Source: an uncultured Clostridium sp. (GTDB lineage: Bacteria; Bacillota; Clostridia; Clostridiales; Clostridiaceae). From it: a stretch of DNA of 64,000 nt. The notes beneath the pieces were generated by a model. That model was not told where the DNA came from. It did not search any database and was given only the letters and a program-made list of their open reading frames with translations. Location: NCBI RefSeq assembly GCF_947072515.1, contig NZ_CAMTIG010000013.1:1-64000 (forward strand), read 5' to 3'. Positions 24,970 through 33,935 of this stretch are shown here, in pieces (positions within the stretch are counted from its first letter, which is position 1; the number at the start of each line of letters is the position of its first letter). The position numbers and the translations under genes were made by a program.

Positions 24970-26157
24970 ATGAAAAGCTATTTTAAAAATGCAAATATTG
25001 TAGATGTTATTAATTCAAAGATTTTAGAAGGGAAATCGTTAATTATTGAAGATGGAGAAATAAAAAAAATACTAGATAAAGATGAAATTATAGAGGGAAA
25101 ATTTGAAGAAATAATTGACTTGAAGAGTAAATATATAATGCCGGGTCTTATAGATTGTCATGTGCATGTTTTTTCAGATGGAAGTGGAAAAATAAACTTA
25201 TTTAAGGAAAATATAGATCCGGTATTAGCAACAGCAGTGGCGATAAATAATTTAGAGACATTATTAAAATCAGGAGTAACTTATATAAGAGATTTGGGAT
25301 CAGCAAGAGGATTCGATATAAGTTTAAAAGAGTGTGTAAGCTTGGGAATTATAAAAGGACCTAATATAAAATGTTGTGGCCAATTTATAACAATGACTGG
25401 TGGACATATGAATATGATAGGTAGAGAAGCAGATGGAATAGAGGAAGTAAGAAAAGCTACTAGAGAGTCTATAAAAATGGGAGCAGATATAATTAAATTA
25501 GCTGCATCTGGAGGGGTTATAACTCCAAGAAGTGATGTTAATGCATACCAATTCAATGAAGATGAATTACGAGTAGCTGTAATTGAAGGTCATAAAGCAA
25601 ATAAAAAAGTAGCAACTCATGCTCATAGTGTACAAGCAATAAAGAATTCAATATTAGCAGGAGTTGATAGCATAGAACATGGATCACTTATTGATGATGA
25701 GTGTATAGAACTTATGGTGAAAAATAAAACTTATTTAGTACCAACATTAAAGGTTGGATATAGTATAGTAAATGGATATGAAAACGGAGAAAAAATAGTT
25801 GGTGAAGAAGAATATAAAAAAGAGAAAGGAATGTATAAGAATCACGGTAAAAATTTAGAAAAAGCATATAAAGCAGGTGTTAAAATAGCATTAGGTACAG
25901 ATTCAGGAGTTCCAGGATGTATTTTTGGAACAACCTATCAAGAACTTTTGCTATTACAAAAATGCAATGTAGCAGTTAAAGATATTTTAAAAATAGCAAC
26001 TATAAATTCAGCAGAACTTTTAGATATAAATGATAAGTATGGAGTTATTGCGGAAAATAAGATAGCAGACTTTTTGGTGTTAAATGAAAATCCATTTAAT
26101 AAACTAGAAACTATAGGAGAAATATTAGCAGTTTATAAAAATGGTAAGTTAGTGTAA
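24970..26157 (+). CDS. Metal-dependent amidohydrolase (imidazolonepropionase/prolidase-like)
   Basis: 395-residue TIM-barrel hydrolase of the COG1228 group. The metal-binding motif HVH occurs in DCHVHVF (His64, His66). Later ligands are suggested by IIKLAASGG (Lys), ATHAHS, DSIEHGSLID and ALGTDSGVPG (Asp). Small beta-sandwich segments flank the barrel at both ends. Related enzymes cleave N-acyl amino acids, dipeptides or cyclic amides; the real substrate is unknown. A HAD phosphatase gene follows 26 bases later and probably shares its transcript. Confidence 0.87.
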   Translation: MKSYFKNANIVDVINSKILEGKSLIIEDGEIKKILDKDEIIEGKFEEIIDLKSKYIMPGLIDCHVHVFSDGSGKINLFKENIDPVLATAVAINNLETLLKSGVTYIRDLGSARGFDISLKECVSLGIIKGPNIKCCGQFITMTGGHMNMIGREADGIEEVRKATRESIKMGADIIKLAASGGVITPRSDVNAYQFNEDELRVAVIEGHKANKKVATHAHSVQAIKNSILAGVDSIEHGSLIDDECIELMVKNKTYLVPTLKVGYSIVNGYENGEKIVGEEEYKKEKGMYKNHGKNLEKAYKAGVKIALGTDSGVPGCIFGTTYQELLLLQKCNVAVKDILKIATINSAELLDINDKYGVIAENKIADFLVLNENPFNKLETIGEILAVYKNGKLV

Positions 26158-26183
26158 AATTGATATAAAAAGGGGGAGAACAG

Positions 26184-26942
26184 ATGAAAAAATTATTAGC
26201 GTCTGATTTAGATGGAACATTAGTATTAAATAATGAAATTACAGAAAAAAATGAACAAGCAGTAAAAAGGTTAAATGAAAATAGTGAAATATTTGTAGTA
26301 TCAACAGGAAGACCATTAAATGGAGTAGAGTTTATAGAAAGTAAATTTGATATTAAAGTTGATTACTATGTATTACTGAATGGAGCATTAATATTAAATA
26401 AAAATAGAAAAGTGATTAAACATGAAAAAATAAATAAAGAGGTAGTTAATACAATATTGCAAAATTATATTTTAGAGAATATGTTAGTATCAGTTGAAAC
26501 AGGATATATAACCTATCTTTTAACAGAAGAAGCAGAACTACCTTATCCGAATTTGATAAAAGTTAAAGGATTAGAAGAAATAAAGGAAGATATAAGTCTT
26601 ATTTCGATTTATTGCAGAGATTATTCAATAGAAAAAATAGAGAGTATAAAAGAAGAAATAAATAAAAAATATGATACTGTTGTAGCATATAGAAATTCAC
26701 AATATATAGATGTAGTACCTAAAGGTTGTTCAAAAGGAAATGCTGTAAAATATATAGCAAGAAAAAAAGAAATTGATAGTAAAAATATTTTTACTATAGG
26801 AGATTCATGGAATGATTTAACTATGTTTAATATAACAAAAAATTCTTTTACATTCCATGAAGTAGAAGAGAACTTAAAGAAAAATACAAGTTATATAGTT
26901 GATTCAGTAGCAGAATGTATAGATGATTATATATTAAACTAA
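26184..26942 (+). CDS. Cof-type HAD-IIB phosphatase
   Basis: 252-residue haloacid dehalogenase-superfamily phosphatase. Motif I is SDLDGTLV (Asp8 and Asp10), motif II is VVSTGRP, and motifs III/IV include the Lys of KGNAVKYIARKKEID and GDSWNDLTMF. A C2-type cap lies between motifs II and III, typical of the Cof family that dephosphorylates sugar phosphates, flavins or other small metabolites. AGGGGGAG precedes the start. It follows the amidohydrolase gene closely, and a hairpin terminator ends the unit. Confidence 0.92.
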   Translation: MKKLLASDLDGTLVLNNEITEKNEQAVKRLNENSEIFVVSTGRPLNGVEFIESKFDIKVDYYVLLNGALILNKNRKVIKHEKINKEVVNTILQNYILENMLVSVETGYITYLLTEEAELPYPNLIKVKGLEEIKEDISLISIYCRDYSIEKIESIKEEINKKYDTVVAYRNSQYIDVVPKGCSKGNAVKYIARKKEIDSKNIFTIGDSWNDLTMFNITKNSFTFHEVEENLKKNTSYIVDSVAECIDDYILN

Positions 26943-26953
26943 ATAATATTAAT

Positions 26954-26998
26954 GAAGGAGCAGTATAGAATAATTAAATTTTGTACATGCTCCTTTAT
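26954..26998 (+). terminator. Terminator after the HAD gene
   Basis: AAGGAGCA and TGCTCCTT pair around a 25-base A+T-rich loop with an inner GTA/TAC contact. Confidence 0.7.
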
Positions 26999-27067
26999 AA
27001 TTATATTAAATAAAAATAAAATACAAATAATTATGTTTACAAAAATACAAATAAAAAGATTACAAAG

Positions 27068-27089
27068 TTACAAACAAAAATGTTTGTAA
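27068..27089. promoter_or_regulatory. Palindrome TTACAAACA-N4-TGTTTGTAA
   Basis: A perfect 9-bp inverted repeat about 100 bases before the next gene, in a run of TTACAAA-like repeats (also 27060-27067). It could be an operator; no matching regulator is identified. Confidence 0.4.
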
Positions 27090-27186
27090 AAATTTACGTT
27101 TGAATCGCTCATTATATTAAAAGGAAAACTTTTAATATATACCTAAAAATGTTAAAATATAGTTACTCTAAAGGAGGAAGATTTTT

Positions 27187-28521
27187 ATGAAAAAGAAGAA
27201 TATTTTAGCATGGGGAATTAGTGGTATTTGCATAGGAATTCTTATGGGTGTAGTTACAAGTAAAGACTTATTTGAAGAAGAAACACGATATGTTCAAAGT
27301 AGAAAAAAGATTCAAGCTACAGAATTAAAAAATATAGAAAATAAAGAAGCAGATAAATCTGAACTTATAAAAAGATTTAGATATGAAAGAGATATGGAAT
27401 ATAGTGATATAAACTATGAAGATGGAACTTTATATTTTAAAAGTTATTTATTTGATATTACGGAAGAAATGAAATTTAATGATGGCTTAAACATTCAGTT
27501 TGAAGGTGATAAACTTTCATGGGTAATGGAAATTGATAAAAAGTTTTATGGAGTAGTATCAGAACTTGAAAAAGGTGATATAGAAGTTGAAAAAAATAAA
27601 ATAATAAGTAATAGAACAGGAAAAGAAACAAAATTAAATGCTTTTTTAGTAGAATTTAAACTTGATGAAAAAGATGGAAAACTTAAAGAAATTGGAAGAG
27701 AAAAAAAGACTTTTGAAGAGTATTTAAATGAAAAAGAAAATAAAGAGTATGGGAAATTTTATTCAAGTGAAGTGAAAGAATATAAGGATAAAAATAAGGA
27801 AACTGTTGAAGAAGAAAAAATTAAAGCAGTTAAACTTATGAAAGAAAAATATAATATAGCAGAAGTAGAGCATATAGAAGTGTTTAACTCTGATAATAGG
27901 TACTACTTAGTTATAGGATACAATAAAAAAATAGAACCAGTTTATATCTTAGGAGACAGAAAAGAAAATAAAGAATATCTTATTGAAAATGAAAATTTTA
28001 AAATTCAATTAAAGAGTATGTTTTCTTATGAAGATAGAATTTTAGGAGCAGATAGATTTGGAAACATATTTGAATTCAATATAGATAAAGATAACGTAGT
28101 AATGAAAGAGTTAAGTGAAAATGAAATACGTAAAAAAAATCAGGGAGAATTTCATATGATAGGAATGATAGATGAATATGTATATTTTAGAAATTATTTA
28201 CCTATAGATTCACTTACTGCATATAATATAAAGGAACAAAAATTTTCAGTAGTTTATGAAAGTGAATTTAAAACTATGGATGGAATTGATATGAAAGATG
28301 GGTATATATCACTTTATATAGAGCCAGGAGTAAGAGCACAAAAGATGATAGGAAAACTTAAAGGAAATAAAATAGAAACTATAATTGATGAAATACCATA
28401 TGTAAAAGGATCAACTGATTATATAAATAATGATATTCTAATAATGGAAGCCTTAAATGATCAGCCAGAGTGGGGACAAGATTATGGAACAGAAATTAGA
28501 GTATATAAATTAAATAAATAG
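27187..28521 (+). CDS. Membrane-anchored extracytoplasmic protein of unknown function
   Basis: 444 residues. An N-terminal hydrophobic helix (about 7-24, ILAWGISGICIGILMGVV) without a Cys lipobox anchors a long soluble domain outside the cell. The soluble part is rich in Glu, Lys, Tyr and short beta-like strands (YLVIGYNKKIEPVYILGDR), with repeats of D-x-x-Y/F turns that recall a propeller, but no family is recognised. AAGGAGG gives the start. It is monocistronic, with a palindrome upstream and a terminator downstream. Confidence 0.7.
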   Translation: MKKKNILAWGISGICIGILMGVVTSKDLFEEETRYVQSRKKIQATELKNIENKEADKSELIKRFRYERDMEYSDINYEDGTLYFKSYLFDITEEMKFNDGLNIQFEGDKLSWVMEIDKKFYGVVSELEKGDIEVEKNKIISNRTGKETKLNAFLVEFKLDEKDGKLKEIGREKKTFEEYLNEKENKEYGKFYSSEVKEYKDKNKETVEEEKIKAVKLMKEKYNIAEVEHIEVFNSDNRYYLVIGYNKKIEPVYILGDRKENKEYLIENENFKIQLKSMFSYEDRILGADRFGNIFEFNIDKDNVVMKELSENEIRKKNQGEFHMIGMIDEYVYFRNYLPIDSLTAYNIKEQKFSVVYESEFKTMDGIDMKDGYISLYIEPGVRAQKMIGKLKGNKIETIIDEIPYVKGSTDYINNDILIMEALNDQPEWGQDYGTEIRVYKLNK

Positions 28522-28530
28522 TAAGATAGC

Positions 28531-28570
28531 AGAAACAATGAGGAAAATACTTTATTGTTTCTATTTTTTT
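28531..28570 (+). terminator. Terminator after the membrane-anchored protein gene
   Basis: AGAAACAAT and ATTGTTTCT pair and lead into ATTTTTTT. Confidence 0.85.
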
Positions 28571-28639
28571 GAAAATAATAGGTGAGATTTTAAAGGCGGA
28601 TGAATATAATTTATTATATGAAATTATTAGGAGTCTTTT

Positions 28640-29125
28640 ATGGAAAATATAAAGATAATTAATGCTGATATGAAGTATATAAAGTCTTATTGGGAAGCTT
28701 TCGATAGTATTGCAAGAGAAGAAGAGTATTTTGCAACAACAAAGGCATATCCTTTTGAAATAATTAAAGAGTGGATTAGAATGTTTGTTGATTTGAAAAT
28801 GCCATCATTATGGTTAATTGAAAATGAAAAAATAATTGGATTTGCAGAGGCAGATTTTAGATGTAAAGAGATTGGATATATTAGTATGGGAATAATTAAA
28901 GGTTATCGGGAAAAGGGATATGGATTAATGTTGTTAAAGGAACTTATGAAGAAGGGAAAAGAATATGGATATAAAACATTAGAGATAGATGTTCGATTAG
29001 AAAACACAAGAGCAATAGCACTTTATAGTAAATTGGGTTTTGAAAGAGTACGTGTTATTGATAAAGGATTAAAACTTAATGATAAATATTACGATGTATT
29101 GCAAATGAAATATGAATATGAATAA
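28640..29125 (+). CDS. GNAT-family N-acetyltransferase
   Basis: 161-residue acetyl-CoA-dependent acetyltransferase. The CoA-binding motif A is at IGYISMGIIKGYREKGYGLMLL (about residues 75-96, with RxxGxG-like REKGYG), and motif B follows at ALYSKLGFERV (about 126-136). It resembles RimI/RimL-type enzymes that acetylate amines on proteins, amino acids or drugs. TTAGGAG precedes the start. It is a single gene, convergent with the MFS gene. Confidence 0.9.
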   Translation: MENIKIINADMKYIKSYWEAFDSIAREEEYFATTKAYPFEIIKEWIRMFVDLKMPSLWLIENEKIIGFAEADFRCKEIGYISMGIIKGYREKGYGLMLLKELMKKGKEYGYKTLEIDVRLENTRAIALYSKLGFERVRVIDKGLKLNDKYYDVLQMKYEYE

Positions 29126-29128
29126 AAT

Positions 29129-29157
29129 AAAAAAAGCTGCTTATGGCAGCTTTTTTT
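29129..29157. terminator. Bidirectional terminator
   Basis: AAAAAAGCTGC and GCAGCTTTTTT pair around TTATG. It overlaps the end of the convergent MFS gene by two bases. Confidence 0.9.
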
Positions 29158-30325
29158 ATAAAAGTATTTTAATTGGATGCTTTTTATTAATAAATCTTGG
29201 TAAGAAAATTAAGACTACTCCAAGTATTGTTATTAGAATACCGAAAATAACTAAAGACCACATAAGAGAAAGTACTACGGAAAGAATACCTATTCCTATA
29301 GTTGGTACAGCCATTCCAGTATATCCAGCTAAATAATAAGTGGAGATAACACTTGATGATTCTTCTGGTGTAGAAAGCATACCTGCAAGTTGTATACTAG
29401 ATTGAAAAGTTAGTCCGTTACCGATAGCTAAAATTATCATACCAAGGAATAAAAGCATCATGCTTACTTTATTTCCAGATTGAATAACAAGCCATGTTCC
29501 AATTATAAGAAGTAACATTCCTATTTGAATTCGTCTTATATTATTACGTGGAACTCTTATAAATTGAGCTGTAAAACCACCACCTAGGAATATAAGAAGT
29601 AGAATTCCAGAGTAAGATAAGTTACTTGATTTTAAAACAGTATGAACAAAAATTGGAATTAATGATATAACTACTCCGTTTAATGCAAGCATAATAAATA
29701 CAGTTGGACAAATAAATAATAAGAAAAGTGTTTTAGAATTTGTAGGTATACCTAAACTAAATCTAATTTTCTCTTTCTTATTTACAGGTTCTTTTTCATT
29801 TGGTACAGAAAGTAAAAGAACTGTAGCAATAAGTAAAAGTAAAAATAAAACTATGTATGGAAGTACATATGGAATTAATGGTGAGTATTCAGCGATTAAT
29901 CCACTTAAAAAAGGTCCAAGTCCAAATCCAAAAAGTGTCATAGCACCAGATAAAGCTAATGCTTTAGCCATATTAGGACTATTTTTAATAAGAAGTCCAT
30001 TACTTGTTCCCATAAAGTTTCCAAGTGCAATACCTTCAACAGCTCTTGCTAAATAAAGCATAAAAGCATCTTTAGTAAAGATAAATATTAAGGATGAAAG
30101 AATTGCTAAAACAATTCCTGTGCAAACAACTGATTTTGTTCCATTTCGTTTAACTAAAGAAGTTGATATTAAAAGGCTTGGAATCATACAAGCTGTATAA
30201 ATAGCAAAAAGTAAAGTTAAATCAAAATTGTTTAAATAAAAGTGTAATTGATATATTGGGAATAATGGAGCAGGCAGATTAGCACTAGCTGCCATTATGC
30301 AAATAACAAATAAAATTCGTTTCAT
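29156..30325 (-). CDS. MFS transporter controlled by the adjacent LysR gene
   Basis: 389-residue major facilitator permease with 12 hydrophobic segments; the motif after helix 2 is SLVKRNGTKSVV, and a central soluble loop (about residues 178-196) is charged. Its start follows TAGGAGG. It is divergent from a LysR-type regulator gene, with a long palindrome between them, so the regulator most likely controls this exporter or sugar/drug carrier. The cargo is unknown. Confidence 0.88.
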   Translation of the reverse strand: MKRILFVICIMAASANLPAPLFPIYQLHFYLNNFDLTLLFAIYTACMIPSLLISTSLVKRNGTKSVVCTGIVLAILSSLIFIFTKDAFMLYLARAVEGIALGNFMGTSNGLLIKNSPNMAKALALSGAMTLFGFGLGPFLSGLIAEYSPLIPYVLPYIVLFLLLLIATVLLLSVPNEKEPVNKKEKIRFSLGIPTNSKTLFLLFICPTVFIMLALNGVVISLIPIFVHTVLKSSNLSYSGILLLIFLGGGFTAQFIRVPRNNIRRIQIGMLLLIIGTWLVIQSGNKVSMMLLFLGMIILAIGNGLTFQSSIQLAGMLSTPEESSSVISTYYLAGYTGMAVPTIGIGILSVVLSLMWSLVIFGILITILGVVLIFLPRFINKKHPIKILL

Positions 30326-30400
30326 AAATAAAACCTCCTAAGTAATTAAAATTTATAAATTAATGTCTATGGGTATATTATATATAGAAAAAAATATAAA

Positions 30401-30438
30401 TTCTAATACATAATTTGATATAATTATATGTATTAGAA
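30401..30438. promoter_or_regulatory. Palindromic operator between the MFS and LysR genes
   Basis: TTCTAATACATA (30401-30412) and TATGTATTAGAA (30427-30438) are perfect 12-bp arms 14 bases apart, covering a TATAAT-like -10. A LysR-type regulator commonly binds its divergent intergenic region. Confidence 0.65.
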
Positions 30439-30455
30439 GAAATAAGGAGGAAGGA

Positions 30456-31328
30456 ATGGAGTTATTACAATTAAAATATTTTATGAAAGTAGCACAAGTA
30501 CAGCATATGACTAAGGCTGCAAATGAATTATACATATCACAATCATCTTTAAGTAGAACTATAAGTAGATTAGAAGAAGATCTAGGAACAGAATTATTCA
30601 AAAGGGATGGACGAAGAATTAAATTAAATGAATGTGGAGAAGCTTTTTTAAAAAGAGTTGAAAATGCATTTTATGAAATTGAGCAAGGTAAGAGAGAAAT
30701 AGATAAGCTAAAGGGAATAGAAAAGAAAACTATTGTCGTAGGTGCAACAATAACAAGATTATTACCGGATGTATTCCAAGAATTTTTAAGAGAAAGACCT
30801 AATATTAGATTTAAATTATTTCAATTGTCAACAAAAGAAATTGAAAAGGAATTAGAAGAAGGAAAGATTGATTTTGCTATATCAACACCTTTAATAGAGA
30901 AAGATGGAGTAATCTCTAAAGAGTTAAAAAAAGAGAAATTCTTCTTAGCAACATCAAAAAAGCATCCACTAGCAAAAAGGAAGAGGATAAATATTGAAGA
31001 ACTAGAAACAGAAATATTTATTGCATTATCAACAGAGTATACATTCCAAAAAAATATTGAAGAAATGTGTATTGCTAATGGGTTTACACCAAATATTATG
31101 TTTGAAAGTAATGATATTGAAGTTTTATTTAAGTTAGTATTAGATGATTTTGGTATAGCAATTATGCCAGAGTATTGGTGGGATGAGGAAAGAAAAAACT
31201 TACCTATGAAAATTGAGATTGAGAATATTTATTCTAATAGAGTAATTGGAGTTTCATGGAATGAAAGAAAAGAGTTATCAGAAGAGTTAGTAGATTTTAA
31301 GGAATTCTTAGTTCAGTATTTTAAATAA
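30456..31328 (+). CDS. LysR-family transcriptional regulator
   Basis: 290-residue regulator. The N-terminal winged helix-turn-helix (residues 1-60) has MELLQLKYFMKVAQ and AANELYISQSSLSRTISRLE. The effector-binding type-2 periplasmic-like domain (about 88-288) begins KKTIVVGATITRLLPDVF. The start follows AAGGAGGAAGG. It is divergent from the MFS gene with a palindrome between them, so autoregulation and MFS control are likely. The effector is unknown. Confidence 0.93.
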   Translation: MELLQLKYFMKVAQVQHMTKAANELYISQSSLSRTISRLEEDLGTELFKRDGRRIKLNECGEAFLKRVENAFYEIEQGKREIDKLKGIEKKTIVVGATITRLLPDVFQEFLRERPNIRFKLFQLSTKEIEKELEEGKIDFAISTPLIEKDGVISKELKKEKFFLATSKKHPLAKRKRINIEELETEIFIALSTEYTFQKNIEEMCIANGFTPNIMFESNDIEVLFKLVLDDFGIAIMPEYWWDEERKNLPMKIEIENIYSNRVIGVSWNERKELSEELVDFKEFLVQYFK

Positions 31329-31352
31329 GAGTATTAAGAATTTTATAGAAGG

Positions 31353-31397
31353 TATAAAAGTTGAAATTATTGAATAGTTTCAACTTTTATATTATTT
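31353..31397. terminator. Bidirectional terminator
   Basis: TATAAAAGTTGAAA and TTTCAACTTTTATA are perfect arms between two convergent genes. Confidence 0.9.
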
Positions 31398-32255
31398 TTA
31401 TATGGATTTTGGTTCGATTTTAATATTTACTATATCAGGTCTATTAAATAAACGTAATGGAAATCCACTATTTCCCAGTCCACGACTAACAATTAGATGT
31501 CCTTTAGTTCCAGGATAAAGTCCACCATAAAATTTTGGAAGAATACCTTGACCTGGCGCAAATAAACCACCTAAAAAAGGAAGAATAAATTGACCTCCAT
31601 GAGCATGACCTGAAAGCATGATATGAAAATTATAAGTTGAATAATCTCCTTTAAGTGAAACCTTTTCAGGATAATGACTTAAAAGTATTTTAAAACCTGT
31701 CTTTGATTCAAGTTCTTTTAGAAGTTTTTCATATCCGGTAAGGTGATATGTAGCTTTTAATCGGTTAAGGCCAAACTTGTTATGAGCATCTAGAAGTTCA
31801 GACAATCCTAAAATATTTATTTCTTGGTTTTTAACTGTAATTTTAGCAAATTCATTTTGTAGTGTAATTACATTATTCTCTTTTAGTGTCTTTAAAATTA
31901 AAGATAACTCTTTAATTCTATTTTCGTTATTTCCGGGAATATAAACTACAGGACATTTTTTATTTAAGTCTATTAAAAAATTTAGAGTTTTATCAAAATT
32001 TTTTAAATTAGAATCAATAATATCACCAGTAGCAAAAATAATGTCAGGGTGAAAAGAAAGAACTTTTTCTTTTAATTTATTATTATCCTTACCAAATTCT
32101 TTGCTGTGCAAATCAGATATTTGTATAAAATTCAAAAGATTTTTCACATCGGCATTAAGACATATCTTAGTAGTTTTAAAACTATTATTTTGGTGATAGC
32201 AAAAACCAATCCCAGCACCTATTGCTATAGGAAGGCATTTTAAAAAAAATCCCAT
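31398..32255 (-). CDS. Membrane-tethered metallophosphoesterase (YkuE/calcineurin-like)
   Basis: 285-residue phosphoesterase with an uncleaved-looking N-terminal hydrophobic segment (GFFLKCLPIAIGAGIGF). The binuclear metal motifs are in order: SDLHSKEFG (DxH), ATGDIID (GDxxD), PGNNENR (GNxE, where GNH is usual), ILLSHYPE and SGHAHGGQ (GHxH). Related YkuE-type proteins act at the outer membrane face or on lipid-linked phosphates. AAGGAGG precedes the start. Single gene. Confidence 0.88.
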   Translation of the reverse strand: MGFFLKCLPIAIGAGIGFCYHQNNSFKTTKICLNADVKNLLNFIQISDLHSKEFGKDNNKLKEKVLSFHPDIIFATGDIIDSNLKNFDKTLNFLIDLNKKCPVVYIPGNNENRIKELSLILKTLKENNVITLQNEFAKITVKNQEINILGLSELLDAHNKFGLNRLKATYHLTGYEKLLKELESKTGFKILLSHYPEKVSLKGDYSTYNFHIMLSGHAHGGQFILPFLGGLFAPGQGILPKFYGGLYPGTKGHLIVSRGLGNSGFPLRLFNRPDIVNIKIEPKSI

Positions 32256-32443
32256 AAAAATTTTCCTCCTTAAATTATAAATACATTTAATTATAATACT
32301 AAGTAGGTGTAAAAAACAATTTATAAAATAAGAGGAGATTTTATAAAAATAGATAGAAAAAGAGGCGTAGTTTAAATATAATAATATAATGTATTTAGAT
32401 TACTTAAAATATAAGTAGGTATATGATAATAGGGGAGGATATT

Positions 32444-33064
32444 ATGGGAGAATTGAAAGAAAAATTTTTTAGACTTATGGGAGGCTTTATACTTTGTGCA
32501 AGTTCAACTGTATTTATGCTTAATTCTAATTTAGGATTATCACCTTGGGATGTATTACATCAAGGAATTGAAAAGCATACTTTTTTAACAATTGGATGGG
32601 CAAGTGTTATTGCAGGAATAATTTGTCTTGTAGGAGGAGTCATTCTTGGACAGAAACTAGGAATAGGAACTATATTAAATATGATAATAGTAGGACCGAT
32701 TATTGATTTTATTATATACATCAAAATTATTCCAGTTGCTGAAAATGTTACTATGGGTATAGTAATGATGATAATAGGAATGTTTACTATGGGAGTTGGC
32801 TGTTATTTATACATAGGATGTGGCTTAGGATGTGGTCCAAGAGATGGGTTAATGTTAGCATTAAATGAAAAGTTAAATATTGAAATTAAATATATTAGAT
32901 CAATTATAGAGATAATAGTATTAGTTTTAGGATATGTTCTTGGAGGAATAGTTGGACTTGGAACATTAATAAGTGCTATAGGGCTTGGATATTGTTTGCA
33001 ATTAGTATTTAAAATAAAAAAGTTTGATGCAAAGAATATTATTCATAAATCGATTTTTAATTAG
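32444..33064 (+). CDS. YczE/YyaS/YitT-family integral membrane protein
   Basis: 206-residue protein with five or six hydrophobic helices. It has the family pattern LNSNLGLSPWDVLHQGI near the start and GCGLGCGPRDGLMLAL in the second half, two related repeats. The ATG at 32444 is chosen over 32423 because AGGGGAGG lies between them at the right distance. Function is unknown; a homologue in Bacillus has been linked to export of a lipopeptide. A strong terminator follows. Confidence 0.82.
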   Translation: MGELKEKFFRLMGGFILCASSTVFMLNSNLGLSPWDVLHQGIEKHTFLTIGWASVIAGIICLVGGVILGQKLGIGTILNMIIVGPIIDFIIYIKIIPVAENVTMGIVMMIIGMFTMGVGCYLYIGCGLGCGPRDGLMLALNEKLNIEIKYIRSIIEIIVLVLGYVLGGIVGLGTLISAIGLGYCLQLVFKIKKFDAKNIIHKSIFN

Positions 33065-33083
33065 AAGTAAATAAATAATATGA

Positions 33084-33121
33084 TAAATCCCAGAAAGGTT
33101 AAAATTTTTCTGGGATTTATT
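33084..33121 (+). terminator. Terminator after the YczE-like gene
   Basis: AAATCCCAGAAA and TTTCTGGGATTT pair around a 9-base loop. Confidence 0.9.
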
Positions 33122-33935
33122 AAGTTTCTATTTCAGAGATAGAAAACTTGTGGGATATTTTAGTTTGTATAGAAAATTATTGAATGAATAAAGAAAAGTA
33201 AGTTATATCTAAATGAAAAATTGTCTTTAAATAAATATTTTAGAAAAATGAAATTTAAAAATAAAATTATGCAAAATGAAATAAGAGTGAAAAGGAAGAA
33301 AAATGAAAGGATGAGAAATGCTGAAAGGCCTTATGTAAAGGTATACTAAACAGATTTACAAAAAATACATAACTGAAAAAATAGTATAGATATGCAATAG
33401 ATAAAATCCACTTATTCAAAAATAAGTAAAAAATAATTTACAGTTATTAGTTAAATAATTCAAAAAACATGATTTATATCAAGAAAAAGATAAGAAAATG
33501 GAAAACTAAGGGCATAAAACAATGCGTTTATAAAATATTCGGAATATTCAGAAAAAAGAATATGTAAAATTATACTACTTCAAAAAAATTTTTTAGCGTG
33601 AATAAAAGAGTAATATAGGTAGAAAAATGAAGTAAAAGTGATATATTTTAATTAAATAATATAATTTGATTAAAAATAGAGTAAAAATAGCTAAAATGAA
33701 CTTTTAAGTTTTAAAAACAATAGTTATATAATGAATGCAAGGACAGAAAGAAAAAAATAAATTTCTTGAAAGTCTTCGAGACAAATCAAATGATAATTAA
33801 ACAAGTTAATTTACATAATTATTAATTAAAATCTGTATAAGTATTCAGTATTTTAACGAAAATATAAGTTGGTTTTTTTAGTTATTAATGTCTAAAAATG
33901 CAATGATTTTAACGTTTTATAAGGAGGTGAGGGAA
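33122..33935. other. Long A-rich intergenic region before the ATP synthase operon
   Basis: About 810 bases without a credible gene on either strand. No atpI gene, common in this position in other bacteria, is present. A short hairpin (TTTCTAT/ATAGAAA) is at 33126-33146. No promoter is clear enough to name. Confidence 0.5.

Noticed and set aside
30353-30601. Minus-strand frame overlapping the LysR start and the operator
   Set aside because: It lies antisense to the conserved LysR helix-turn-helix and lacks a ribosome site.
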